64,000 bases of DNA from a bacterium (GTDB lineage: Bacteria; Chloroflexota; Anaerolineae; Caldilineales; Caldilineaceae): contig WGMT01000072.1 in assembly GCA_016124945.1 (NCBI GenBank), forward strand, positions 1 to 64,000, in the 5' to 3' direction. Position numbers and translations under genes: made by a program. Every line of letters begins with the position of its first letter. The stretch's first letter is position 1. Below, one piece after another: positions 29,921-38,410 of this stretch. A model generated the notes under the pieces. It was not told where the DNA came from, ran no database searches, and was given only the letters and a program-made list of their open reading frames with translations.

Positions 29921-31723
29921 ATGACCGTTCAAACCAGAAACGCCGTTGAATATAGCCCCTCTCGCTGGGATCTTTCAGAAATGCTGCCTGCGCCGACGGA
30001 AGAAATCATCCGCGAACGTCTCGATAACCTCGAAGAGAGCGTACAGACCTTCGAAGCGGCCCGCGCAACACTGTCGCCCGACATGGACCCTGAACAGTTG
30101 CTGGCGATTATTCAGCAGTACGAAGCCACCGCCGAACAGATCTACCTGGTTGGCGCATACGGCAGCCTCTGGTTTTCCGAAAACACACAATCGCCCGAGG
30201 CGTTGACCTATCGCAACCGCATCATGCAAACGTGGACGCAGATCCAGAACCGCACGCTCTTTTTCAGCCTTTGGTGGAAGAACCTTGAAGACGAAGAGGC
30301 CCAAAGACTTCTGCCCAAAGCCGAAGAACACGCCGACTATCGTCACTTCCTCGAAGAGATGCGCCTCTTCAAGCCCTTCACGTTAGACGAAAAGTCCGAG
30401 CAGATCATCAACACCAAAGACGCCAACGGCACCGACGCGCTGATGACGCTCTACTCGATGCTGACCAATCGCCTTGAGTTTAAACTCACCATCAACGGCG
30501 AAGAAAAGACACTCACCCGGGGCGAGCTCTCCAGCTACTACTACTCGCCGGATCCCGAGCTGCGCGCCGCCGCCTACCAGGAACTGTATCGAGTTTACGC
30601 CGACGAAGCACCGATTCTGGCGCAGATTTACACCAATCGGGTGCGTGATTGGCACAGCGAAAATGTAGAATTGCGCGGTTTCGCCTCGCCCATCGCCGTG
30701 CGCAACAAAGCGAACGACATTCCAGACGAGGCGGTGGATGCGCTGCTCGCCGTGGCGCGGCGCAATGCGTCTGTCTTCCAACGATACTTTGAACTCAAAG
30801 CGCAGTGGCTGGGCATGGACAAACTGCGGCGCTACGACGTCTACGCACCACTGAACAAGTCGGACAAGACAGTACCATACAATGAAGCGGTGCAATCGGT
30901 ATTAGAGGTTTTTGAGCAATTTGATCCCCTGATCGCCAAGCAGGCGCGACGCGTTTTCGAGCAGAACCACATCGACAGTGAAGTCCGCAAAGGCAAACGC
31001 AGCGGTGCTTTTTGTAGCACAGTGACGCCCAAACTCACCCCCTACGTGTTGGTCAACTACACTGGTCAGGTGCGCGATGTGGCTACACTAGCCCACGAAT
31101 TGGGCCACGCCATCCATAGCATGATGGCCGAGCACCACTCGCTGCTTACCCAGCATGCCTCGCTGCCGCTGGCAGAGACAGCCTCCGTCTTCTCCGAGAT
31201 GATCATGACGGATCGACTGCTTGCGGTAGAGACGGACCCATTGGTACGCCGCGACATTCTGGCCGCCGCCGTGGATGACATCTACGCCACAGTGCTACGG
31301 CAGGCATATTTCGTCCTCTTTGAGCAGGAAGCGCATCAGGCGATCCTTGAAAACAAGTCACCACAAGCGCTCAACCAGATCTACCTCAACAACTTACGCC
31401 AGCAATTCGGCGAAAGCGTAGAGATCACAGAGGAATTCCAATACGAATGGGTGTCAATTCCTCACATTTACAGCACCCCCTTCTACTGCTACGCCTATAG
31501 CTTCGGCCAGTTGTTGGTGCTCGCCCTCTACCGGCGCTATCAGCAGGAAGGTGACGCATTCAAGCCCGGTTACCTAAAAATGCTCGCCTATGGCGGCTCG
31601 GCGCGCCCGGCACAGATCCTCGAAGAAGCCGGCATCGACATGACCGACCCCGCCTTCTGGCAAGGCGGCTTCGACGTCATCCGCGATATGATTGACGAAT
31701 TGGCCGCCATTCAGATCGACTGA
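29921..31723 (+). CDS. pepF: M3-family oligoendopeptidase F
   Basis: A 600-residue cytoplasmic zinc metallopeptidase of the M3B family. The zinc-binding HExxH motif is TLAHELGHAIHSMMAEHH, with the third ligand glutamate in ETASVFSEM. The N-terminal helical domain begins WDLSEMLPAPTEE. C-terminal tyrosines in IPHIYSTPFYCYAYSFG are typical of substrate-binding residues. Length is normal. ATG 29921 follows AAGGAAA; the tracked start at 29801 lies within the terminator. The enzyme degrades short peptides. Monocistronic. Confidence 0.94.
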   Translation: MTVQTRNAVEYSPSRWDLSEMLPAPTEEIIRERLDNLEESVQTFEAARATLSPDMDPEQLLAIIQQYEATAEQIYLVGAYGSLWFSENTQSPEALTYRNRIMQTWTQIQNRTLFFSLWWKNLEDEEAQRLLPKAEEHADYRHFLEEMRLFKPFTLDEKSEQIINTKDANGTDALMTLYSMLTNRLEFKLTINGEEKTLTRGELSSYYYSPDPELRAAAYQELYRVYADEAPILAQIYTNRVRDWHSENVELRGFASPIAVRNKANDIPDEAVDALLAVARRNASVFQRYFELKAQWLGMDKLRRYDVYAPLNKSDKTVPYNEAVQSVLEVFEQFDPLIAKQARRVFEQNHIDSEVRKGKRSGAFCSTVTPKLTPYVLVNYTGQVRDVATLAHELGHAIHSMMAEHHSLLTQHASLPLAETASVFSEMIMTDRLLAVETDPLVRRDILAAAVDDIYATVLRQAYFVLFEQEAHQAILENKSPQALNQIYLNNLRQQFGESVEITEEFQYEWVSIPHIYSTPFYCYAYSFGQLLVLALYRRYQQEGDAFKPGYLKMLAYGGSARPAQILEEAGIDMTDPAFWQGGFDVIRDMIDELAAIQID

Positions 31724-31784
31724 TCCGAAGAAGGTTAGGTTGAGCGATTGGGTTTGCAAAGCGCGCATCTGTTCTTAAAAGCGA

Positions 31785-31813
31785 TTGCGTTTCGACCTTG
31801 CTTCCACTATAAT
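31785..31813 (+). promoter_or_regulatory. Sigma-70-type promoter of winged-helix regulator
   Basis: TTGCGT (31785-31790), a 17-base spacer and a perfect TATAAT (31808-31813) precede the gene. The predicted start is about 35 bases before the ATG at 31857. Confidence 0.6.
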
Positions 31814-31856
31814 TGTTTGGGCAATATGTCCCCGTAACTATACGATGGAAGCACCC

Positions 31857-32582
31857 ATGACAACCCCAACCTTGATCAGGTTACTCTATGTAGGCCGCAG
31901 TCAAACACTGGCTGACGCCATCAAAACAGCCTTAGATGTTGAACATCGGCAGATGATGGTTGATGGCGAGGCCGAATCTGCACTACAGTTTGTCTGCGTT
32001 ACCAATCAGAAACAAGCAATCGAGGAAGTGCGCGCCACCCCTCCACATGGTTTACTTGTCGAAATCGATCAAGGACGTTACAACCGAGTTCGTTTTTGCA
32101 ACAATCTGCGCAGCCGGTTGCCACAGATGATCTTCGTGGCCGTACACAAAGAAAACGATGTGGGCGACGGTTTCAAGTTTGATGGGTTCATTCTGCAGCC
32201 ATTTGATCACACGCAGGCCACCGAGGCGCTCGTCTCCTTGCTGGGCGGTAGCAGGCAAATGTATCTGACAGTGGGTGATCTACGCCTTGATCTAGCCATG
32301 AGGATGGTTGATGGCCCGTTGGGAGAACATCACTTGCCGCCGAAACTGTGCAAGCTGCTACAGGTCTTCATGGAACGGCCAGGGGATATTGTTAGCCGAG
32401 AAGAACTGATGCAGCAGGTGTGGGAGACAGAGTTCCTAGGCGATACACGAACCCTCGACGTCCACATTCGCTGGCTACGCGAACGAATCGAAGACAATCC
32501 ATCACGTCCTAGCCGGTTGATTACCGTACGCGGCGCCGGCTATAAACTCGATGGGAAAAGCGATGATGGGATGGTGAGATGA
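31857..32582 (+). CDS. OmpR/PhoB-type winged-helix regulator with degenerate receiver
   Basis: A 241-residue protein. The C-terminal DNA-binding domain is canonical: HLPPKLCKLLQVFMERPGDIVSREELMQQVW, then TLDVHIRWLRERIE and ITVRGAGYKL. The N-terminal domain has the receiver layout but lacks its key residues. The acidic pair is absent (LLYVGRSQT). The acceptor region reads GLLVEIDQ, with glutamate at the expected position. The conserved Lys-Pro reads LQPF. It is thus a pseudo-receiver, probably controlled by something other than a kinase. ATG 31857 has GGAAG upstream; ATG 31845 is possible. The last codons and stop lie inside a perfect 26-base-arm palindrome, which supplies the tail DDGMVR. Confidence 0.85.
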   Translation: MTTPTLIRLLYVGRSQTLADAIKTALDVEHRQMMVDGEAESALQFVCVTNQKQAIEEVRATPPHGLLVEIDQGRYNRVRFCNNLRSRLPQMIFVAVHKENDVGDGFKFDGFILQPFDHTQATEALVSLLGGSRQMYLTVGDLRLDLAMRMVDGPLGEHHLPPKLCKLLQVFMERPGDIVSREELMQQVWETEFLGDTRTLDVHIRWLRERIEDNPSRPSRLITVRGAGYKLDGKSDDGMVR

Positions 32583-32623
32583 TGAGGTTGCACAAGCCCT
32601 CATCATCTCACCATCCCATCATC
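32562..32623. repeat. Perfect GATGATGGG-family inverted repeat overlapping a gene end
   Basis: Arms of 26 bases (32562-32587 and 32598-32623, beginning GATGATGGGATGGTGAGATG) are perfectly complementary around a 10-base loop. The stop codon of the winged-helix regulator lies in the left arm. No T-tract follows the stem. Confidence 0.95.
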
Positions 32624-32666
32624 CTTTGTAATCAATTTTCTTTTTGAAGCAGTGGCCTCGTTCAGC

Positions 32667-35030
32667 TCAACTAACTTTCCTCCGCACTTCTAACACATTC
32701 GGCAGTCGCTCAATCCGCGTAAGGACACGGCTCAACTGCGAAATATCGCCAATCTCTAGCGTAGCGTTGATTTGAGCGATGTTGTTCTTCATCCCCGTTA
32801 TGGCTTCGGCAGAACGCAAATTAATCTTCTCGTCGGCCACCAACCCCGTTACATCTCGCAGAAGGCCGGCACGATCATAAGCCTTCACCTGGATGCTGAC
32901 CGGGTAAGTCTCCATGCTTTCCACGCCCCACTGCACTTCCACCAATCGGGCATGTTCTTTGTCGTTCTGTTGCGCCAGGATGTTGGGGCAGTCGTTGCGG
33001 TGAATGGTCACACCCCTGCCTTTGGTGACATACCCAACAATGGGATCGCCCGGTACAGGATGACAACAGCGTGCTGGGCGCGCCAGCAGGCCCTCTAAGC
33101 CGGCTACGTGGATGCCATCAAGTGCCGCTTCTTCGCGTTCACCATCTTTGCTGGGTAAGTTAATCGGCTGTGGTTGTAGGCTGCGCTCATGTTCAATGAT
33201 CTTCTGTGCAATCGTCTGCGTGTTAACGTCGCCATAGCCGATGGCCGCCATGAAGTCATCCGTCTTCTCGTAGCCCACCAACCGCGCCACAGCATCAAAA
33301 TTCAAGGTGACGGAGAGACGCTTCAGCTCCTTTTCCAAGATCTGACGGCCCTGCGTAATATTCTCGTCACGGTCCTGGCGGCGGAACCAGGTACGGATCT
33401 TGCTGCGCGCTCGCTGTGTGGCCACATAGCCAAGGTTCGGGTTGATCCAGTCGCGGCTGGGGCCACCCCGTTTGGCAATGACCACTTCCACCTGATCACC
33501 ATTGTGCAATTGGTAATCCAACGGCACCAATTTGCCGTTGACCTTGGACCCACGGCAACGGTGACCCAACTCTGTATGCACGTGGTATGCAAAATCAATG
33601 GGCGTGGCCCCGCTGGGCAGATCGATGACGTCGCCACGCGGGGTGAAGACGTAAACGCGATCCTGGAAGACGTCGGTCTTCATGCCGCTGACAAATTCCT
33701 GGGCGTCGGTGACGTCTTGCCGCCACTCCATCAACTGACGAATCCAGGCAATTTTGTTGTCGAGCGCCTGGTTGGGGCGCATCTGCTCTTTGTAACGCCA
33801 GTGGGCGGCAATCCCAAATTCGGCGACGTGGTGCATGTCCTTGGTGCGGATCTGCACTTCCATGGGCTTGCCGGCAGGGCCGACGACGGCGGTGTGCAGG
33901 CTGCGGTAGAGGTTATCCTTAGGGTTGGCGATGTAATCGTCGAACTCGCCGGGGATAGGACGCCACAGGCTATGCACAACGCCCAGCGCCGCGTAGCACT
34001 GCGCCACATTCTCAACCACAACACGGAAACCGTGAATATCGTAAATCTGCTCAAAGGGGACGTCTTTGCGCGACATTTTGCGGTAGGTGCTGTAAATGTG
34101 CTTGGGCCGTCCACTGATTTCGGCAAGCAGGCCGGCTTCCTCCATCGCCTCTTTCATCATGCGGCGTACTTCGGCCACCCACGCTTCACGCTGAGTGCGC
34201 TTCTCGTTCATTGCCGCCGACAGTTCTTTGTAGGTGGTCGGTTCAAGGTAGCGGAAGCTCAGATCCTCCAATTCCCACTTGATCTGCCAAATGCCGAGGC
34301 GGTTGGCGAGTGGGGCGAAGATCTCCAGCGTCTCACGGGCGATGCGGCGGCGCTTGTGATCAGGCTGTCCTTGCAGGGTGCGCATGTTGTGCAGACGGTC
34401 GGCCAATTTGATGAGCACCACGCGGATGTCCTCAACCATGGCCAGGAACATTTTGCGCAGCGATTCGGCTTTTTCGTCGGCCACGCTGTGGCGCATGTTA
34501 CTCAGTTCTTTGATGCGTTTGAGTTTGGTAACACCTTCCACCAGTTCGGCCACATCGTCGTTAAACTCTTTGGCCAGGTACTCGGTGGTAATGTCTGAAT
34601 CTTCCACCACATCGTGGAGCAGAGCGGCCGTGAGTGTATCTACATCCAGGCGCAGATCGGCCAGGATCTGGGTCACCGCGATGGGGTGTAGGATGTAGGG
34701 CTCACCGGTTTTGCGCATCTGTGTGCGGTGGGCGTGGCTCGCCACCACGTAGGCGCGCAGGAGTTGATCCAACTGTTCGGGTGTATAGAAATTCTGAGGA
34801 AGCTGCTGAAAAAGTTGTTCCAGATCGTGAAGTTCTTCGGGGGTAAGCGTGGGATCGACCGGATTTAAACCCGTGGCGTCGAGTGGCAGCCCAGACAATT
34901 TAGAAAGCAATGGGTGATCGGTCAACAAGGACGGGCGAGGCAAGGGCACTCTGCCGTTGCTGTTTGTCGAACGCCTACATTCCGCTTCAGCCTCTTCTAC
35001 AACTTCGCCGGTTTCAAGTTCAGTCTTCAC
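32667..35030 (-). CDS. Bifunctional (p)ppGpp synthetase/hydrolase (Rel/SpoT family)
   Basis: A 787-residue long RelA/SpoT homologue. Hydrolase HD domain: SHAHRTQMRKTGEPYILHP and LLHDVVEDSDI, so hydrolase residues are intact. Synthetase domain: FEQIYDIHGFRVVVE, NLYRSLHTAVVGPAG and MEVQIRT, followed by FGIAAHWRYKE. Next are a TGS domain (VYVFTPRGDVIDLPSGATPIDFAY), a zinc-finger/helical region with LARPARCCHPVPGDPIVGYV, and a C-terminal ACT domain. The start is GTG 35030. It controls the stringent response through synthesis and breakdown of (p)ppGpp. It is preceded on the same strand by miaA, with a large inverted repeat between. Confidence 0.95.
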   Translation of the reverse strand: MKTELETGEVVEEAEAECRRSTNSNGRVPLPRPSLLTDHPLLSKLSGLPLDATGLNPVDPTLTPEELHDLEQLFQQLPQNFYTPEQLDQLLRAYVVASHAHRTQMRKTGEPYILHPIAVTQILADLRLDVDTLTAALLHDVVEDSDITTEYLAKEFNDDVAELVEGVTKLKRIKELSNMRHSVADEKAESLRKMFLAMVEDIRVVLIKLADRLHNMRTLQGQPDHKRRRIARETLEIFAPLANRLGIWQIKWELEDLSFRYLEPTTYKELSAAMNEKRTQREAWVAEVRRMMKEAMEEAGLLAEISGRPKHIYSTYRKMSRKDVPFEQIYDIHGFRVVVENVAQCYAALGVVHSLWRPIPGEFDDYIANPKDNLYRSLHTAVVGPAGKPMEVQIRTKDMHHVAEFGIAAHWRYKEQMRPNQALDNKIAWIRQLMEWRQDVTDAQEFVSGMKTDVFQDRVYVFTPRGDVIDLPSGATPIDFAYHVHTELGHRCRGSKVNGKLVPLDYQLHNGDQVEVVIAKRGGPSRDWINPNLGYVATQRARSKIRTWFRRQDRDENITQGRQILEKELKRLSVTLNFDAVARLVGYEKTDDFMAAIGYGDVNTQTIAQKIIEHERSLQPQPINLPSKDGEREEAALDGIHVAGLEGLLARPARCCHPVPGDPIVGYVTKGRGVTIHRNDCPNILAQQNDKEHARLVEVQWGVESMETYPVSIQVKAYDRAGLLRDVTGLVADEKINLRSAEAITGMKNNIAQINATLEIGDISQLSRVLTRIERLPNVLEVRRKVS

Positions 35031-35191
35031 AAAGGTCCCCCAACTTCTTCAGGATCAAGTCCCGGGCGGCACGGTGCCACTGATTCGATCGTACTGGTTC
35101 ACGCTCACGGGTGTAGGGCCAATGATACGGAGCATCATTATACGTCGAGATCGGACGCGCTGGCAATGGCAACGAAAATCCCGGACCCAGG

Positions 35192-35335
35192 AAGGCCACG
35201 AAGGCAGAAACAAGAGAGAAGGGACACGGATTACACGGATTTGAGGGATTGAGAAATGGCATTGCGTTCAATGCAATGTTGGATCCTGAGAATCCTGTAA
35301 ATCCGTGTCCTTCTGCTTCGTGTGCCTCGTGGATC
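35192..35335. repeat. GGACACGGATT-family inverted repeat
   Basis: GGGACACGGATTACACGGAT (35221-35240) faces AATCCTGTAAATCCGTGTCC (35291-35310). Outer CACGAAGGCAGAA and TTCTGCTTCGTG words also pair. The 303-base gap between miaA and the Rel gene (35031-35333) consists largely of this element; I see no gene there. Confidence 0.75.
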
Positions 35336-36281
35336 ACTTCTCTGCATCGAGGAAATCGGCGAGCCGTGTAGCGATTTCTTCAGTGCGCGGCGCGCTGACA
35401 TCAAACCAATGGACCTCTTTCATGCGCCGGAACCAACTGTACTGGTGACGCACAAAGCGGTGGGTTTCGATCTGAATGCGTTCGACAGCGGCAGGAAGGT
35501 CCATATCGCCGTACAGATATGCGCCGATCTCTTTGTAGCCCAAACTGGTGAGGGCAGGCAGGTTAGGAGGATACCCCATCGATAGAAGTTGCTGCGTCTC
35601 TTGAATCAGACCGTTTGCCACCATTTGCTCTACGCGAGCGTCGATGCGGGCGTAAAGCAGCGGGCGCGGCAGGTCCAACCCAATTTGAAGGATGCGATAG
35701 GGCGGTGGATCTTCACCTTCCAACTCACTTTTGGGCGTCCCCGTTTCGAGGATAATCTCCAGGGCGCGCACCACACGACGTACATTGCGCCCATCGATCT
35801 GGGCGGCTGTCGCCGGATCGAGCGCGGCCAAGCGGGCGAAGAGTGCTGCGTGTCCTTCGCGGGTGGCGATTTCTTCCAACTCCGCGCGCAAGGACGGGTT
35901 GGGCGGCACATCGGGGATCTTCATCCCCCGCACCACTGCGTTGAGGTAGAGCGCCGTCCCCCCAACGAGGAAAGGCACTTTGTTGCGGCGGTGAATGTCG
36001 TTGATGGCGGCGTAGGCGAGCGTCTGGTACTCGGCGACGGACAAGATCTCATCAGGTTGGCGCACGTCGAGCAGGTGATGGGGAACCGCGGCCTGTTCCT
36101 CAGGCGACAGCTTGGCGGTGCCGATGTCCATGCCACGGTAGATCTGCCGACTATCGGCGCTGACAACCTCGCCACCAAAGCGATGGCAGAGTTCGATACT
36201 CAGCGCCGTCTTCCCCACAGAAGTTGGCCCGAGGATGACAATGAGAGGAGGGGCAGGAGCAGATATTTCCTTCTCAACCAT
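35334..36281 (-). CDS. miaA: tRNA dimethylallyltransferase
   Basis: A 315-residue MiaA, normal length. It transfers a dimethylallyl group to adenosine 37 of tRNAs that read UNN codons. P-loop: [17 protein letters not shown]. Conserved blocks: [42 protein letters not shown] and RHQYSWFRR. It starts at ATG 36281. The 3' end lies within a palindromic repeat. Confidence 0.96.
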   Translation of the reverse strand: MVEKEISAPAPPLIVILGPTSVGKTALSIELCHRFGGEVVSADSRQIYRGMDIGTAKLSPEEQAAVPHHLLDVRQPDEILSVAEYQTLAYAAINDIHRRNKVPFLVGGTALYLNAVVRGMKIPDVPPNPSLRAELEEIATREGHAALFARLAALDPATAAQIDGRNVRRVVRALEIILETGTPKSELEGEDPPPYRILQIGLDLPRPLLYARIDARVEQMVANGLIQETQQLLSMGYPPNLPALTSLGYKEIGAYLYGDMDLPAAVERIQIETHRFVRHQYSWFRRMKEVHWFDVSAPRTEEIATRLADFLDAEK

Positions 36282-36297
36282 GATGATTCCAAAAAGT

Positions 36298-36353
36298 GAT
36301 GATGGGATGATGAGATGATGAACCTAAGCCCATCATCTCATCATCCCATCATC
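36298..36353. repeat. Perfect GATGATGGG-family inverted repeat
   Basis: Arms of 23 bases (36298-36320 and 36331-36353, beginning GATGATGGGATGATGAGATG) are perfectly complementary around a 10-base loop. It lies 17 bases upstream of the miaA start codon. Confidence 0.95.
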
Positions 36354-36424
36354 TGGTTGAAACACCAATTTCATGCCGGACGACGATCTACTCATCCCAG
36401 TTGACGAACTCGTTGATCACGCCC

Positions 36425-36495
36425 GTCACGCTGGTAGCGTGACCTACGACATAGGGGATCGTCTCGGCTGTCGTAGCTGCGGTTACCAACCGCAG
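36425..36495. repeat. REP-like element with two 19-base palindromes (copy 2)
   Basis: GTCACGCT-GGT-AGCGTGAC (36425-36443) and CTGCGGTT-ACC-AACCGCAG (36477-36495) are identical to the hairpins at 6302-6373; the spacing between them differs by one base. It lies between miaA and yraN, both on the minus strand, about 50 bases after the yraN stop. Confidence 0.85.
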
Positions 36496-36545
36496 TTCTT
36501 CGGCTTCAAGACCACTTCCTCGTCACAGCGGGTTTGCCAACAGAA

Positions 36546-36938
36546 TCACCCGGTTACTGCATGCCGAATGTGCTCCACATCGACAATACGTTCACCCTCA
36601 AACTGGACGGCGACAGCGTCAATGCGCCACGGGCCGGTCCACGCGCTGGATTGGATGTAGTGGGCCGCAACCTCTTGCAATTTGGACAGTTTACGCGGGG
36701 TGAAGGATTGGCGGGCGCTGCCCTGGGAACGGCGGCGGCTGCGCACTTCCACCAGCACCAGCCAACGGGCGTTGGGCAGGCCGCTAGCGTAGTCAGGCGC
36801 TATGTCTTCGGCGATGATATCAATTTCGCCGGCAGGGCAACGCCAATTGCGCGCCAGGACGGTCAACCCTGCCGCCGCCAAGGCGCGGGCGGCTGCTTCT
36901 TCGGCCTGCTCTCCTTGACGGCGACGGGGATCGTCCAT
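36546..36938 (-). CDS. YraN family protein (UPF0102), endonuclease-like fold
   Basis: A 130-residue protein with the PD-(D/E)xK-like core of the YraN family. The N-terminus RRRQGEQAEEAAARALAAAG is followed by LARNWRCPAGEIDIIAED and LVLVEVRSRRR. It starts at ATG 36938. The cellular role is not established; in many bacteria it is encoded near ribonuclease HII. Here it follows an SPFH protein gene by 11 bases and probably shares its mRNA. Confidence 0.88.
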   Translation of the reverse strand: MDDPRRRQGEQAEEAAARALAAAGLTVLARNWRCPAGEIDIIAEDIAPDYASGLPNARWLVLVEVRSRRRSQGSARQSFTPRKLSKLQEVAAHYIQSSAWTGPWRIDAVAVQFEGERIVDVEHIRHAVTG

Positions 36939-36949
36939 GTTGCTAGGTT

Positions 36950-38122
36950 CTACTGGCCGCTGGCCTGCGCGCCAGTGTCCACGGTGGGGACGATGCCAGG
37001 GCCAGGGATGACGATGGTGGGCGTGGTGCCTTCCGGTGCAAAGATCACCTTGTCGGTCTGGTTGAGGGCATCGGCATTGGCCTGCGCCATCAATAGCGTG
37101 ACGTAAGACGGGGCCACGGCGTAGAGTTGCGAAAGCGCTGTCTCTACAGCCACGGTGGCCTTGGCCTGTTCCGCAGCGGCCTGCGCCTGGATCAAGGCAA
37201 TTTCGAGATCTCGTTCTGCGGCAAGGAGGTCGTTGGACTTCTGCGCTTCGATGATGGCGCGTTCGGCTTCGACGCGTGTCAATTCATTGGCACGTTCCGC
37301 TTCGATGACGGCACGTTGCGCTACGACACGCTCCCGATCCAGTTCGGCCAACAGCGTCTGCTGGCGGGCCTGTTCCTGAATACGGCTCTGCTCAATACGG
37401 ATTTCACCCTGCTGACGAGCTTGTTCGGCGCCGGCCTGTGCCTCGGCGCGTAATTTGTCTTGGCCGGCCTTTTCAGTTTCGAGGCGGCTCTGCACGATGG
37501 CGTCCAACGCCGTCTGCACTTCAGGAGAGAGGATCACATCGGGCACGACGACGTTGTCGATGTTGAGGCCGAAGTTCTCGGCCAGGCTGCTCAATTCGTC
37601 GTCGATGCAGGTGCGCAACACGTCGCGGGCGGTGCCGACCACGTTGTCGTCGAAGTTGCGGTCGCCCACACAGACCTTCATGGCCTGTTTGGCCAGTTCC
37701 TGCACACGTGTCTGCACCAGTTGATCGTCCAGGTAGTAGGGTCGGTACTGCGCCCACAATTCACGGATGCGCTCACGCGAGGCTATGCCAGGGCGAAAGA
37801 TGTCACCTGTCACCACCAGGCCGATGCGCTGTTTGTCAAGGGTAATGATTTCGCCGTCCTCCACAGAGAAGGGGACAGCTTGCGATGAAACTCGCACCAG
37901 ATCAACATAGAGACCTACATCGCTGTAGACGCCAGGCCCCACAATGTCCTTGATACGCCCACCCTGGAATTGGACGCCGATCTCCTGTTCACTGACGCGC
38001 TCGAAGGCGTAGTAGAACTGTCCTGAGAAGATCATTAGAAAAAAGACCACGGCGATTACAATGACGCCAATCACGATGGGCGAACCGCGCAGGACGCGAC
38101 TGGCCATGTTGTTGTTACTCAT
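36950..38122 (-). CDS. SPFH/band 7 membrane protein
   Basis: A 390-residue protein with one N-terminal transmembrane helix (IVIGVIVIAVVFFLMIF) followed by the SPFH/prohibitin domain (QEIGVQFQGGRIKDIVGPG). A long alanine/glutamate-rich coiled coil of flotillin type comes next (about residues 215-340; AERANELTRVEAERAIIEAQ). A short Pro/Thr-rich tail closes the protein. SPFH proteins form membrane-associated rings that organise microdomains or regulate FtsH-type proteases. ATG 38122 is well spaced from AAGGAG; the tracked TTG 38140 overlaps that ribosome site. Confidence 0.9.
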   Translation of the reverse strand: MSNNNMASRVLRGSPIVIGVIVIAVVFFLMIFSGQFYYAFERVSEQEIGVQFQGGRIKDIVGPGVYSDVGLYVDLVRVSSQAVPFSVEDGEIITLDKQRIGLVVTGDIFRPGIASRERIRELWAQYRPYYLDDQLVQTRVQELAKQAMKVCVGDRNFDDNVVGTARDVLRTCIDDELSSLAENFGLNIDNVVVPDVILSPEVQTALDAIVQSRLETEKAGQDKLRAEAQAGAEQARQQGEIRIEQSRIQEQARQQTLLAELDRERVVAQRAVIEAERANELTRVEAERAIIEAQKSNDLLAAERDLEIALIQAQAAAEQAKATVAVETALSQLYAVAPSYVTLLMAQANADALNQTDKVIFAPEGTTPTIVIPGPGIVPTVDTGAQASGQ

Positions 38123-38243
38123 GTTGGGATGCTCCTTCAAGTGGCAAAAAAAGAATTGGGAAGACGGAACAATTTTATATCGAGAAAGACGGTTTGAGTC
38201 TACGGTAAGCTACGCATTGACGGCTGACTTCAGGCAGACCAAA

Positions 38244-38335
38244 AGCTGAGCGTTGATCCACGGAGCCACACGAAGAAACACGAAGTCAGAAAAAGATATC
38301 CACAGATTACACGGATTTTCAGGATTTCCAGAAGG
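38244..38335. repeat. GGACACGGATT-family half element
   Basis: Words CCACGGAGCCACACGAAG and CAGATTACACGGATTTTCAG lie in the 288-base gap between the SPFH gene and the J-like gene. Only one arm is recognisable. Nothing else is seen in the gap. Confidence 0.55.
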
Positions 38336-38410
38336 ATTGTAACGCAAGGATTTTTTCCGAAATCCATTGTGGATGCTATGCGGTAGAGCACAAAAATAAT
38401 TTTTGCTGGT

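Noticed and set aside
33189-34598. 469-codon ORF antisense to the Rel/SpoT gene
   Set aside because: Shadow of a well-conserved gene; sequence is His/Val/Phe-rich without motifs.
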